Source of the DNA: Craspedostauros australis
Taxonomy: Eukaryota; Bacillariophyta; Bacillariophyceae; Mastogloiales; Achnanthaceae
DNA: 64,000 nucleotides
Direction: 5' to 3'
Assembly (NCBI GenBank): GCA_026770025.1
Contig: JAMXDE010000045.1
Location: forward strand, 372,001 to 436,000
The translations under genes were made by a program, and so were the position numbers. Of the stretch, positions 23,501-34,916 are shown in pieces. Numbering within the stretch: position 1 is the stretch's first letter; each line of letters starts with the position of its first letter. The notes under the pieces were generated by a model, which ran no database searches, was not told where the DNA came from, and saw only the letters and a program-made list of their open reading frames with translations.

Positions 23501-25445
23501 ATGACCACCGGCACTCCCTCCAACGCTGCAAACAATACAAACAATACAAACACCACAATGCAAGAAATCGAAGTATCTCGCACCACAACGGGGCACCTGT
23601 ATCCACGCGTCTTCGACATTTCATCGATGGGCCCAGAATACAGGAGCTGCATACACTCCGGAGCGATATCTCCATGTCCAGAGGTGCATCGTCGCCAACG
23701 CAGCAACAGCACCAGCAGCGATGCCCGCGGCCTTCATTCGCCATCGCAAGCCAGCATCCGCAGCCCATCCGAACCCCCCACCATGCTGCTCAATCTCTCC
23801 AGATACTACGGACCATCGCCGCCGGGACGCGAACGATGGACGGAGACGCCGCAGCATCATGGCCCTCGCATCGTCTTCGCCAGCGGCACCAACAGCCTCA
23901 CGAGCAGTCCCTACGGACACCGTCGCCAGGAATCGGCGCTGTCGAGCATGTCGGGGTCCGCAGAGTCTGTGCCGCCCGTGTCCGACGCTGAAGATGGCAT
24001 GGAATCTGTCAGATTCGAGCAGAGGTACAGATTCACGCAGACGGTGAGTTCATCCTTTGGTGTTTGCAATGTTGGGACGTGCTGTAGAGCACCAGGCAGA
24101 GCACCAGGCAGAGCACCAGGCAGAGCACCTACTACTACATGCAGCAGTCGTCAACATCGTGCGCAACCAAAGCTCTGTGCTCTGCCCTGTCAGAGCCTGT
24201 CTGATCGTGTGCTGCAATTCACTCTTCTGTTCTGAGGTGTTCTGGTCTTATCATTTCGCTTCCTTTCGTTTCGCTTCACCTAGTCCCGCTTCGCTTCGCA
24301 ATTCTTTCACCATGCTCACACTGCGTTGCACACTTCATGCTGTCTATGATGCTCTCATGCTCGCATCCAACTCTCGTAACACCCTATGCGCATGCTATGC
24401 CACACAGATATACGAGTGCCACCTGTCAAGCACATTCCAGTGCGTCCATCTGGACAGCAACAGGATCTACTGCGTCAAACAGGTCTTCCACAAACAGTAC
24501 AGATGCTCGGCCGATGAAGATATCGCACGCAATGAAATCCGCATCCTGCAAAAGCTAAGAGACCTGGACGCGCGACGTTCTGTCCGCCTTGTCGATGTCA
24601 TGGCGGATAGTCGGCATGACTTCATCGTCACCGAGTTGGTCCATGCGCGCAACCTCCAATCCATCCTGCAGGAATACAAGGAGCGAGGCATGCATATGGA
24701 GGAGGACAGGGCCAAACGAATAATCCGATCCCTGCTGAAGGCCGTGGAAGAGCTGCACGGATTTGACATCCTGCATCACGACATCACGCCGGACAACGTG
24801 CTGGTCGACGAGTACGATCAGGTGCGGCTGTGCGACTTCGGTGCGGCGAAGGACGAGGCCGCGTGTTTGTGCCGCGATAGGCACGGCAACAAGCACTTCA
24901 CGGCGCCAGAGATCCTGCAGCGCATGCGGCATGGGAAGCCAGCAGATGTGTGGAGCGTCGGGGTGATCGCGTTCTGCTGTCTGTCGGGAAGGCTTCCATT
25001 TTACGATGACGCCCGGGCTACGTGCGCGCAGCGCGTCAATCTGGGTCAGTACTCCTTCTACACGGAGGAATGGGACAACGTCACGACGTCGGCGAAACAA
25101 TTTGTCGCCAATCTCCTCTTCACCAATGCGGAGATCCGGCTCACCGCTTTTGCCGCGTTGGATCATGATTGGCTGGCGGCAGCGGCACCACCACCCTTGC
25201 CACAGCTCTTGCCCAGGGAGAAGAAGCCGGGTTCGTTGGCGAAGTTCATGTCGAAGCTCGGAATGGGGCACAACCGACGGCATGAGCACCGATCGAAATC
25301 CACGAGCATCGTTCCCGCGAGGAGCAGCAGCAACAACAGTCACGGCAGCACGAGCGGCAGGTGTAAATCGACTACAACGTCGCCAACTACCACCGACTCG
25401 CAGGGATACAACCGACGCGTGATCCACAAGCGCCCCAGCATTTGA
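23501..25445 (+). CDS. Protein kinase, Ser/Thr type (two exons)
   Basis: Exons 23501-24043 and 24408-25445 join in phase (GTGAGT donor, CACAG acceptor) to give 526 residues. The N-terminal 170 residues are Ser/Pro/Thr-rich and disordered. The kinase domain starts at the junction. The nucleotide-binding Lys is K205 in IYCVKQVF, with a Glu in ARNEIRIL. The catalytic loop reads HHDITPDN with Asp306, where most kinases have HRD. The metal-binding motif is DFG with Asp324, and FTAPEIL and ADVWSVGVIAF follow as in the CAMK/NEK-like layout. The Gly-rich loop is not recognisable (TQTIYECHLSSTFQ), so ATP positioning may be unusual. The C-terminal tail is Ser/Arg-rich. Target proteins are unknown. Catalysis looks possible because Lys, Asp, Asn and DFG are all present. 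Confidence 0.85.
24087..24129 (+). repeat. 12-bp tandem repeat in the kinase intron
   Basis: Three perfect copies of GAGCACCAGGCA plus a partial fourth start 43 bases after the splice donor. The repeat is a multiple of three, so the intron keeps an open frame through it. This can mislead gene predictors into reading through the intron. Confidence 0.9.
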
Positions 25446-25713
25446 AGGATCCAGAGACGGAGACAGCATCCTCGTGACCAATTTTGTAACTTCATCATGT
25501 TAATAATATAATATAATATGAAACAAGAACGTTACTGTACTTTACAATTGAAGGAGATGCATTTGCATTTGGAATAGTATCTAATAGACATCGTCAAGAT
25601 CGCGATATCTTCATTTGCAATGAGTACAACGTATACACTGAGCGGCCTCACCGACGGATGTACACGCCATTCGGCTGCCTTCGGAGTGCAGGAGAATGCT
25701 CCTCATCAACCAT

Positions 25714-28700
25714 CTAGCTCGCAAAGCAGATGTTGATGAGCGGGTCGCAGCATCCAGTGCAGCAGGTGCACCCCACTGGTGATGCACCGGCACAATCAGC
25801 GACAAGCGTATCCAGCATCGGCAAGTTGCAGATTTCGGCTGGGATAGATCCTTCAAAGTTGTTGAATGCCAACGAGACGGATTGCAGGCTGTCCAGGTCG
25901 CCCAAGGCCGCTGGGATGTCTCCGTTGAGCTGGTTCGAGTACAGCACCAGACTTTCCAAGGTGCTGGTTTCCCACGCACCGTCAAAAAGATCTCCCGTGA
26001 GCATGTTCCCACTCAGATCCAGCGATACCAGATTCGACATCGTGAAGAGCTCGTCGGGAATGGACTGCGAGAGTTGATTGTTTTGCAGCGACAGCTCCTT
26101 CAACGACTTGAGTTGGGCCAGTTCGGATGGGATGGAAGGACCGAACTTATTGCCACCCATCCGCAGCGTTTCCAAGTTGCCAAGTCCTCGCAGCGACGCC
26201 GTGATGGTGCCAGCAAAGTCATTGTCGTTGATGTGCAAAGCAACCATGCCACCTTTACGGCCGATGGCATTGGGGAAGTTCCCGCTGAACTTGTTTTCGG
26301 AAATGTCGAAGGTGGTAAACTGGGTGCTGCCGGTGAAGAACCGCCCGGCGATGGTTCCGTCGAAGGTATTATTGCGCAGCACCAGGTCCTTCAAGGTGGA
26401 GATATCCCCGAGGAATTCTGGCAACTCGCCGCTCATCTTGTTCATGGGGAAGGAGAGACGTTGCAGCGTTTTGAACAGCTGCAATTCTTGTGGAAGGGTA
26501 TTGGCAAGTCCATTGGCGGCTAAGGACGGAGATGTACAGTAAGTAGAGCGGAGTGTTGCACGTGGAGCAATTCGTATGATTGGTTTGTGGTTGTGATTGA
26601 GGATTGCGGAGAATCACAGCGTTTTGGAATGAATGGCGCGATGATGGCAAATGAGAAGAGTGTGAGTGAACGAAAAGTTAATTGCAGGCTCTGCTTTCGA
26701 TCGTGACACACACACACAACGAAATGTATGCACCACCCAGTGCAGAATAGAACAAACTTACCAAGCGAAATCCCAACCAATTCATTGACGAAGGTCCCAC
26801 CGCATTGCACACCGGCCCATTTGCATTCTGTTCGACCTGACAACCATCGCGAAGTCGCAACGTCTTGGAATGTATCGGATGACCCTTCGACGAGCGTGGG
26901 GATAGTGCAGTCGTCCGTTTCAGTGTCATCCTTGGGTGGATTGCATACCGTCCATTCGCCCTCCGACGTGGTGTGGAAGTAGAACAGCGCCAACAGGTAG
27001 CGTTGCAAGAGATTCGGAGCTCGCACCGACAGCTCGAGTGGATCATCAAAGACGATCCAGGACACAGCCCGATCGGCGGGAGTGCCGGCCTCATTGATCT
27101 GCGGTCCCACCATTTCGACAAAGAAATCGCGGAACAATGCCTCGTCACGATTGTCGACGCAGGTGCTGTCGTCGCGCGTGCAGCACATGGTACAGCAGGT
27201 GCATCGGTTGGGCGGGGATTGCGGTGGTTGGCAATCGGCCTGCAGCAATTCCCACTTGGATTCCGTGACGGAGCCTACGCAGAGTTCGTCGGGGACGGCT
27301 CCGGAGAATCCATTGAAATTCAATTCCAGCGTGGTCATACCGACCGCGTTGGCGAGTTCGGATGGGATGGCGCCGGTGAAGGTGTTGCCGCTCAGTCGCA
27401 GATCGACGAGATTGACGAGGTTGCCGATGGAGGGGCTGATGGACCCGGACAGCAGCTGGTTGTTTTGGAGATGGAGAGTCTTGAGATTAACGAGATTGTA
27501 CAGGCTGTCGGGCAGGCTGGAACTGAACATGCAGTTGGCGAGACGCAGATCGACGAGCTGTTGCAAGCCACCGATAGTTCCGGGAAGTGGGCCTACGAAG
27601 TTGTTTTGGCCCAACCACAGAACTTCGAGCGCTGCCTTCCAGGCGAGGTCACCGGCATCGTCTGCCAAACGGCCGCGGAACTGGTTGTTGAAGGCCTTGA
27701 ATTCCTTCAATGATGCCGCCTGTCCGATCTGTTGCAAAGGCAGCTCTCCCGTGAGAAGATTCGATGAGACATCGAGCTGGGTGAGTGCCTGTGCGTTGCT
27801 CCAGTTGTCCGTTTGAAGGCTGCCTGTGAATTGGTTGTTGGCGATGCGGAGGGTCGTCATGGAATCGACGTTGGCAAACAATTCGTCCGTGGGGAAATCG
27901 CCTCCCATGTTGTTGTTTTCGACGTTGAGAATTTGCATCCGTCCGAAACCGGCACCAAGGTTGCCTGTCAGCTCATTGTATGATACCTGGAGGACGCTTA
28001 GGGATGGGAGCTCCAGGATCTCCGTGATGAGGCTTCCGGTCAGTGTTTGTGCCTCTGTGAGCGGAAATGGATGAAGAAGCGGAATGGAAGTTAGTGAATT
28101 GCACGGGTGCGTATGTGGGAGACATAAACATGCTCTGTACCAATACTTCATCAACATGCGATGCACCACCATGCAGCACAGCTAACACACGAGGAGAGGA
28201 GAGTACAGCACATGATGTCACAGTAAAACACTCACCCAAACCCAACTCCGTCACGTTCTGATCGGTGCCACACGCAACGCCCATCCATTCGCATTCCTGC
28301 GCGGCGGACAACCATCGCATGGCTTCCATGTTTTGGAACTGGAGCGTGCCATCTTCGTTGGTGCCGAGCAACTTGGAGTACCGACAATCCGTCTCGGTCG
28401 TGGATGGGTTGCAGGACCTCCAAGGCCCCGATTGGCTGGTGGTGTAGTAAAAGAGCGCGAGAAGAAATCGCTGGACGTTGATCGTATCATCCGCTTGCAA
28501 ATGACGTCCGGCAGTTCGTGACGTGGCTGTCAGCGCGGGATCGTCGAACAGGATCCAATCGGCCGCCGCCTTTTGCGGTGTCCCGTCCTGCAGCACGGCG
28601 GGCCCCGCAATGTCGACGAGCTGCTTCACTCTGGGATCGAGCGGTTCTGTTTCAAGCGCAGTGGGCGAGGCGGTGGGAGTCGACGTGGCAGGCGCCGCGG

Positions 28701-29430
28701 TTGGCTGTTGCGTGACGACGGGCGCCGATGTGGGTTGTTCGGACATGGTGGGCGATGCGCTGACGGGCGCCTTGGTGAAGTCCGTGTTGTTGTTGTTATT
28801 GTTGAGGAATCGATCATTGTCGTTGTTGTCCTTGTACCGATCCACTCCCACGACGACGGCGGCCGCCAGGGCTCCGCACATGGCAATGACGACGCAGACT
28901 AGAATGGCAAGCGTGGCGGGTGATGGCGTGCAGCACATGAGGGATTCTTCCGATGCCAAGGAGAGGTTGGATTCGTCGATGTCATCCGTGTAAAGATCGG
29001 TGGTGCTGTCGATGCGGTCTTCATCCTCGCTGCTGCTGCTGCTGCTGCTGCTGCTGTCATCGCTGTCGCTGTTGTTGCCATCGACGCGGCTGCTGCTGTT
29101 GTTGTTGTTGTTATAGCCGCTGTTGCTATTGCTGGTGTAGCTGCTGCTGTTGGTGTTGTCCCTCCTACTCTTGCTCTTCTTGTTGCTGACCCTGACGTTG
29201 GAACCTGCAGGGACGGTGATCTCAATGTCACCATCTTCGGAGAGGTTGGTGTCGCTGGGCAGCAGGCCTTCTGGCTCGACAGCGCCCTTGGGAATGGGAA
29301 AGTCGCTGTGGCTGCTGAGACTCTCTCCGTCTTCATTGTACTTCTCCTCCTCGCTGCGGCGCTCCGAGATGCGATCCAAGCCATCGTCGTCGCTCTCGCT
29401 CGTCAGCACGTCGTGCATTTCCGAGTACAT
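25714..29430 (-). CDS. LRR receptor-like protein with duplicated ectodomain
   Basis: Exons 29430-28236, 28054-26762 and 26519-25714 join in phase to 1097 residues (introns of 181 and 242 bases, donors GTGAGT and GTAAGT, acceptors CACAG and TTAG). Residues 1-170 are acidic and Asn/Ser-rich. One helix spans about 172-196, followed by a Thr/Pro/Ala-rich stalk. Then comes a whole module twice. The first copy has a cap (QRFLLALFYYTT, WLSAAQECEWMGVACG), about nine LRRs and the cluster CTCCTMCC. The second has a cap (QRYLLALFYFHTT, WLSGRTECKWAGVQCG), about seven LRRs and CTCCTGCC. Each LRR block begins right after an intron at the same codon phase, so the duplication is exon-aligned. There is no signal peptide and no kinase domain. 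I infer a type II receptor-like or adhesion protein related to the gene at 3722-8397. Confidence 0.87.
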
Positions 29431-30484
29431 GATGGATGGTTGCTGTGCTGGCAGCTATGCCGGTGTTGACGACTATGCTGGCGGGGACGATAGAACCGTT
29501 GCTTCTCCTGTTGATGTCGCGGGTGGTCCGATAGAGGACTGCAGATGGTGCTGTCGATTGCTTGCTAATCACTTGGCTTGGATTGACTTGAATTGACTTG
29601 TCTGTCTTTCTTGTGGCTTCTGGCAACAATGGTGAGAATGGTGAGAATGAAGATAATGATGATGGAAGTGATGGGAATGGCAGTGGTGGCTTGTGCCTCT
29701 CCCCATCCCTCTCCTTCCTCGCTTCGCATCTCGTGTCTCTCTGGGTTGTTCTCGTCGTTGCCTGCACACTCCACTTTGTGACGAAAAAGAGCCAGCCCGA
29801 TCTTGTGAACGAAGTCAATCATTTGGCACAATTCGTCGATTTCCTAAGAGTCACATGTCCCTCTCCATAATTGATATGTGTCGCATGCGACAGATATGTG
29901 GCGAATGCGCAAGACTTCCGAATCCGAGTCAAGTTTTTGCTTCCGAATTTGGCCGGTCTCTCTTTCCCTCTCTAGCTTGGATCCAAGGCAAGCAGAGTAT
30001 GGCACATACGCGCACATACTCAAGGTACCTCCTTCTCTCTCTCTCTCTCTCTAACAATAGGCATGGAGAGTGCGAGATGATCAGTACTATGTCGAATGAA
30101 GACTGCTGCTTCGAGTGGGATGCTCCTCTGAGACTTGCAGAAGTACGTCGGATGCTTCGGCAGATCTATGCAACATTCAGCACCTCAACAAACTCAAGCG
30201 ATGAACCGATTCTCCCTGCACTTGTATGACTTCCCATGATCTCAGCATCATGTCTAAAGTTGACGCTGGACGTACGAGCTAGGACAATAGTCGTGGTTGG
30301 ACAGGATGGTCTAGATTGCAGACATTACGCGTTACAGTGGATTGATTGCTACAAAACGCTCCTGAGGTAGCAGTGCCATGCGTTTGTATGTTGCGTTGGT
30401 CTTAAGTGCTCTACAGAAGTGTAGTATCGATCATCGCACCTCTGTCTCCAGTTTTGGTCTAGAGTACTCATATTCTATCACGAT
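29431..30484. other. Intergenic region with CT microsatellite
   Basis: About 1 kb between the start of the second LRR gene and the 3' end of MsrA. It contains a CT repeat at about 30032-30051. No gene is supported. Confidence 0.6.
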
Positions 30485-31495
30485 TTAGAACGAATCCGCG
30501 GTGACTGGCTCATTGGGCGCCGACACGACCGAGCATCCCTTCTGGGGTGCGTGCTTGGTCCAGAAGCTTGCCGGCAACGTCGGTCGGTGCTTCTCGCGCA
30601 ATTCCGAACCTTCCGGGAAGGGGCACCACGAATCGTAATCCGGCAGCGAGACGCCCTGCGGCTGGGCGCTGCAGTAGGGACGCGCACCTGGCTTGGACAG
30701 GTACTGCTGGTGGTAGGCCTCAGCGAAGTACCACAGTCCGCCGTACTGATCGTAATCCGTGCTGGGCGCGATCTCGGTGGTGATGGCACGTTCCAGACCG
30801 GTCTTGGCCTGCAGCTCCTTCTCGTAGGCCTGCTTTGAGGCTTGGATGAGCTTCTCCTGCTCGCTGTTGAAATGGTAAAATCCGGAACGGTATTGCGTGC
30901 CGCGGTCGTTGCCTTGTCCCATGCCGGACGTGGGATCGTGGGCCTCCCAGAACCAGCGCAGGATGTCGGTGAAGGCGACCTTGCTGGGATCGTAGACGAC
31001 GCGCACGCCCTCGGTGTGTCCCGTCTGGCCGGAGCAGGCCTCCTCGTAGGTGGGGTTGGGCGTGAAGCCGGCGCAGTATCCCACGGCGGTGGAATGGATG
31101 CCGGTGGGGAAGCGCCAGATGCCCTTCTCGGAACCCCAGAAGCAGCCGTTGGCAAAGACGGCGACGTCGTGGCCCTCCGGCACCTCGTCGATCTTGTTGC
31201 CCAGCACGTAGTGGCGCAATCCGTCGATGTTGGGCATCTTCTGTTCGCGTCCGGGCAGGGCCTTTTCGGGGGCGATCAGTCCGGCGTCGCCGCCTCCGAG
31301 GAAGTCGAGGATGGAACCGATCATTCTTCTGGATGTCGCCGTTGCGGCTGGTGTTGCTGGTGCGCTTTTGGCAGCCTTGGAAGCAGCTCCGAAGGATAGA
31401 GAGGTGGGGAAGAAGCGCGGAGCGGCGCGGGCGGCTGGGACGAAGGCTTTGCTGACACCGAACATACACAGCAATGCGGCAGAGAGTTTCACCAT
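30485..31495 (-). CDS. msrA: Peptide methionine-S-sulfoxide reductase, plastid-type
   Basis: The product is 336 residues from the ATG at 31495. Residues 1-25 form a signal peptide that ends SKA/FVPAA, the Ala-Phe motif diatoms use for plastid import, followed by an Ala/Ser/Arg-rich transit segment to about residue 58. The catalytic motif GCFWG has the nucleophile Cys118. It is followed by the MsrA signatures RFPTGIHSTAVGYCAG, YEEACSGQTGHTEGVRV, GNDRGTQYRSGFY and FYFAEAYHQQYL-like text (WYFAEAYHQQYL). The enzyme reduces methionine-S-sulfoxide in oxidised proteins. In the plastid stroma it would work with thioredoxin. Further Cys residues (Cys near CSAQ, WCPF and KGCSV) could be the resolving thiols. 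An upstream in-frame ATG at 31564 would hide the signal peptide, so I reject it. Confidence 0.93.
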   Translation of the reverse strand: MVKLSAALLCMFGVSKAFVPAARAAPRFFPTSLSFGAASKAAKSAPATPAATATSRRMIGSILDFLGGGDAGLIAPEKALPGREQKMPNIDGLRHYVLGNKIDEVPEGHDVAVFANGCFWGSEKGIWRFPTGIHSTAVGYCAGFTPNPTYEEACSGQTGHTEGVRVVYDPSKVAFTDILRWFWEAHDPTSGMGQGNDRGTQYRSGFYHFNSEQEKLIQASKQAYEKELQAKTGLERAITTEIAPSTDYDQYGGLWYFAEAYHQQYLSKPGARPYCSAQPQGVSLPDYDSWCPFPEGSELREKHRPTLPASFWTKHAPQKGCSVVSAPNEPVTADSF

Positions 31496-32025
31496 TGTCT
31501 TGTTTTGGAACTTTGGGGAGTGAGATTTATGGCTGGTTTGACTTTCCACAGAGCAGAACAGCAATACGACCTATTCCAGAGGAGAGCGTGTCGAGTGCTG
31601 CGTCGTGTTGCGTTGCGTTGCGTTGGAACTCTGTTGATCACAAAGGATGCAGAAAGATGGGAATGGAATTATGGGTTGGCGCCGATGCTGATGCTGTCGT
31701 GGAGTGTTGGCGCCTTCCGCCAAGTGGTGTGTGTTGTGTGTTGTGTGCTGTGGTGGAGGTGTGATGACTCATTCGTATCTTTTGCTCGTGTGACGTTGGT
31801 GAACACGACGAACTCAATTTGGATACGTTTGACTCATGCGACTCAAAGTGATTCCTTGAACGATTCAATGTGCCTCTCTAGCTTTGCACAATAGTATGGA
31901 ATAGCACTCGAGTGCGCTATTCGAACAAGGACACGTAATACCTCTCTCTCTCTCGACACACCTAGTCATGAAGAGCGTTACTTTACATATGTAGAGGAGT
32001 ATAGTATACTTCGCCATCTAAGTCT
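31496..32025. other. Intergenic region, nothing seen
   Basis: About 530 bases between the start of MsrA and the 3' end of the phosphoglycerate mutase gene. It contains a GTTGC run at about 31605-31625 and a CT run at about 31943-31954. No gene is supported. Confidence 0.6.
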
Positions 32026-33963
32026 CTATACCATCGCAGACGCAACGTTGTCGTCAACGTCGTCGTCAACGCTGCGGCGTGTTGACAGGGCGAGGTCCTC
32101 GTCGGGATTCATCAGGAATGGCAGATTCAACTTGTGACCGCTGCGTTGCAGGTATTTCTCCAGTTCCTCAATGCTGATCGAGTCCGTCTCGAGATGATGA
32201 AGCTGCGCATTCATGCAGAGTGATACAGAATGGAATGAATGTGTGAGTGTCACAAAGAGTGTCGAATACACGAGATGGAAGCGAATGGTCAGAGTCTCAC
32301 GGAGAATGTTGCAGCGGATCATCCATCGCATACGAGTATGTACTCGACACACAAACAACCCCGCAACGATACCATAGCAATGCATCCACTCACCTCCTCC
32401 CATAACTTTCCCGCCAACGCGCCCATGGCGATGTCGTCGCTGCCCATCTGATCGATCAGCCACACTTCGAGCTGATGCTTCGAGATCTTGCCATCATCAT
32501 CTGTGCCACCCTGCGAAGGCTGACGCATCATCATGCCGTACCCTGCCGCGTAGCTGCGCTGCGAATGCATCAGGATGGATTGCAGCATGGACTGGATGTA
32601 CTCTTGCGACGACACCTTGGCGTGCAGTCGCTCGTAGTTCTCATGCGACCACATCCACTGTTTTTTGGTGTCGGTCAGGATCTCGCCCGTGGCGGAATCG
32701 AAGGAATACACGCACGGGACGCTGTTGGGGATGTGCAGATTGGGGATCTGGTGTTCCGGCATGTCCTCGAAGTACGCAATGAGAGCGCGCAGAGTGTTGG
32801 AATGCGCCACAAGCAGGATGGTGGGATCTTCCTGTGCGGATGCTTTTGAAGCAGTGGCTGCAGCTGATTGTTGTGTGTTTCGGTTCTGGTCGCGGAACAG
32901 TTGCCTGCAAGGATGCCGGTACTTGTCCTTGGACAGTTGTTCCTTCACGCCGCTTCCACGAGCACCATTGATGCCACCTTCGACACCTGCAGTGCCACTC
33001 GCACTCGGATCACTTCCATATTGGTCGTCGTTCCCATCCTGCATCAACGTCGGCCGGATGGAGGATTGGAAGTACTCCACGACGCGTTGCTGGCAGTGCT
33101 CCAAGGACTCCGTGAGCGGTGCTGGCGGCGGTTGGTAATATGGATGCGATCCATCCAACGGCGGTGGCACGGAGTGAAAATCGCGCCGCCACGATCGCAT
33201 CTGTTCGGCGCCGTACGTATCGATGAGGCTGGGATCGTCCTTGCGCAATCCCTGCAGAGCGCCGTAGTGCCGTTCGTTGAGTTGCCAAGCCGTGTGGTAG
33301 TTCTTGCTGTGAAACCCTTCCCAGCTGGAAACGAAGGCCGCCGCGCAGACGAGCTGCGATGTGATGTAGGCACGGGATAGCTGCGACGTGAAGATGTGGT
33401 CAAAACGGCGAATGCCGCGTTGTTTGAGCAACTGTCCTGTGGCTTGGGCCTGTGCCATGCCTTGCGGTGTCAAGGGTGCGTCGCACCAGCCTTTACGTGC
33501 ATTGGGACAAGGCATACGGAGGTGTGTATGGGGTGGCAGAGTCGAGTCGAGTTGAGCAGTAGCAAGGCATAGAGATGGTCAACCCGAAGGAGCAGAGGAA
33601 TCAGATGAAGATTGCGTTAGTATTATGATCACGAAGGAGCATGGCGAGCAACAGAAAGCAGAATGGTGGAAGCATCATAGCATGGCATGGCATGTCATAG
33701 CATAGCATTGCCAACCCGTCAACCAACCAAACAAGCAATGCAGACTCACCTGTGAAGGTCGGCGTTGCATTCCATGTGCTCTGACCATGCCGAACGAGGA
33801 TCAGTTTCGAAACTCCGCGACGCTGTGGTGGATTATTGCTGCTACTGCCGCAGTCGCCCTGGTGGAAACCGTTGGTGGTGCTGAGGCACCGTCGGCATCC
33901 AGCCGCCGAAATCGTCCGCAGCCTCACAGACATTGAAATCATCGTCAATGTTGGTCGTTGCAT
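32026..33963 (-). CDS. Phosphoglycerate mutase, histidine-type (three exons)
   Basis: Exons 33963-33750, 33490-32394 and 32202-32026 give 495 residues (introns 33491-33749 and 32203-32393, GTGAGT donors, AG acceptors). The first junction restores TFTGWCDAPLTPQG, a core mutase signature. The N-terminus (RLRTISAAGCRRCLSTT) is Arg/Ser-rich and looks like a mitochondrial transit peptide. The phosphohistidine motif is LVRHGQSTWNA with His59. SQLSRAYITS and LNERHYGALQGL carry the binding Arg and the acid Glu. The second catalytic His (His301) lies in LVAHSNTLRAL, where most family members have HGN. The enzyme interconverts 3- and 2-phosphoglycerate. Mitochondrial lower glycolysis is known in diatoms, which fits. 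A roughly 60-residue Ser/Gly insert precedes His301, and the C-terminal 100 residues extend past the usual end of the family. In-frame ATGs at 33942 and 33933 are alternative starts. Confidence 0.88.
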
Positions 33964-34916
33964 GGTTGTTTGTGGAATGGTGTGCTTGTAGTGTGCTGTG
34001 CAATGTTGTGACCGTTGGTGTGCTGTGATGCGTTGTTCTCCTTCCACACTGTTGATTGTGGTCTTTGCCGAGTGGAACACAAGGAAGCATCAAAGAGTCC
34101 AACCTGCGAATGAAGCAGCTGCTGATGCGAAGTGGAACAATCAAGAGCACTCGGCGAAAGACACGTATGAGTCGCACCCCCAGAGTGGTTCCCTCCGTCT
34201 GAGCGCTTTGCCGTGATGGATGGGATGTTGTTGGTGATGGCTCTTTGTCACAGACCGATGGCGATGATGATGGTGATGCCTTTCCCCAGAGATGGGTGGT
34301 TCTGTGAGGAGGCAAGCAAGGGAGGAATTGGTCGCGGCATGATGCTGAGGTGTGGAAGTGTGCAGGTTGCACGAGTGGTCACCATGTTCCACGAAGCACC
34401 AGATTCCCAGCTGGAGCACCCGCATGCACAACACAAAGACATGGAAGGAAGAATCTGTCCTCTCCTTCTGCCGTCGGCAGTTGGGCTGTTCGGTGCCGGT
34501 CATGTTGCACTTCGTTTCTCTGTGCGCTTCCTTTCGTCTTCTTTCTTTGTTCTTCCGCCAATTGGTGATGTCGAACTTTCCGCGAGGTTCGCCCATTCTT
34601 TTGTTCCTTCTCCGATTTGACTCGATGGAATTCTCTTCTCCGGGTCATCACCCGTACTTACTTCATGGAGTGTAGAATGGAGCAGAAGGACAGATGCCCC
34701 TCTGCGAAGAGATGGCAATCGTCTGCGTCCACAGCTACAACAGCGCAACTACTCCACACGTACTCATGTATGCTGCTTGAGCACAACGAAATGGCACTTT
34801 TCATCACAAGGCATGCTACTGTAACATTGTATAATAGTGTGCTCGACTTCCTGTGATCCAAATGGAACACAATCCCACAGCGTACTGCGAGTACCATCAT
34901 ACTTGTACACGCCCAA
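33964..34916. other. Intergenic region, nothing seen
   Basis: About 950 bases between the start of the mutase gene and the 3' end of the TrhO-like gene. Several short overlapping frames lie on both strands without domain content. Confidence 0.6.

Noticed and set aside
24044-24407. Continuous reading of the kinase frame through the intron from an ATG at 24057
   Set aside because: The open frame results partly from a 12-bp tandem repeat. Splicing at GTGAGT and CACAG joins the kinase domain in phase with the N-terminal exon.
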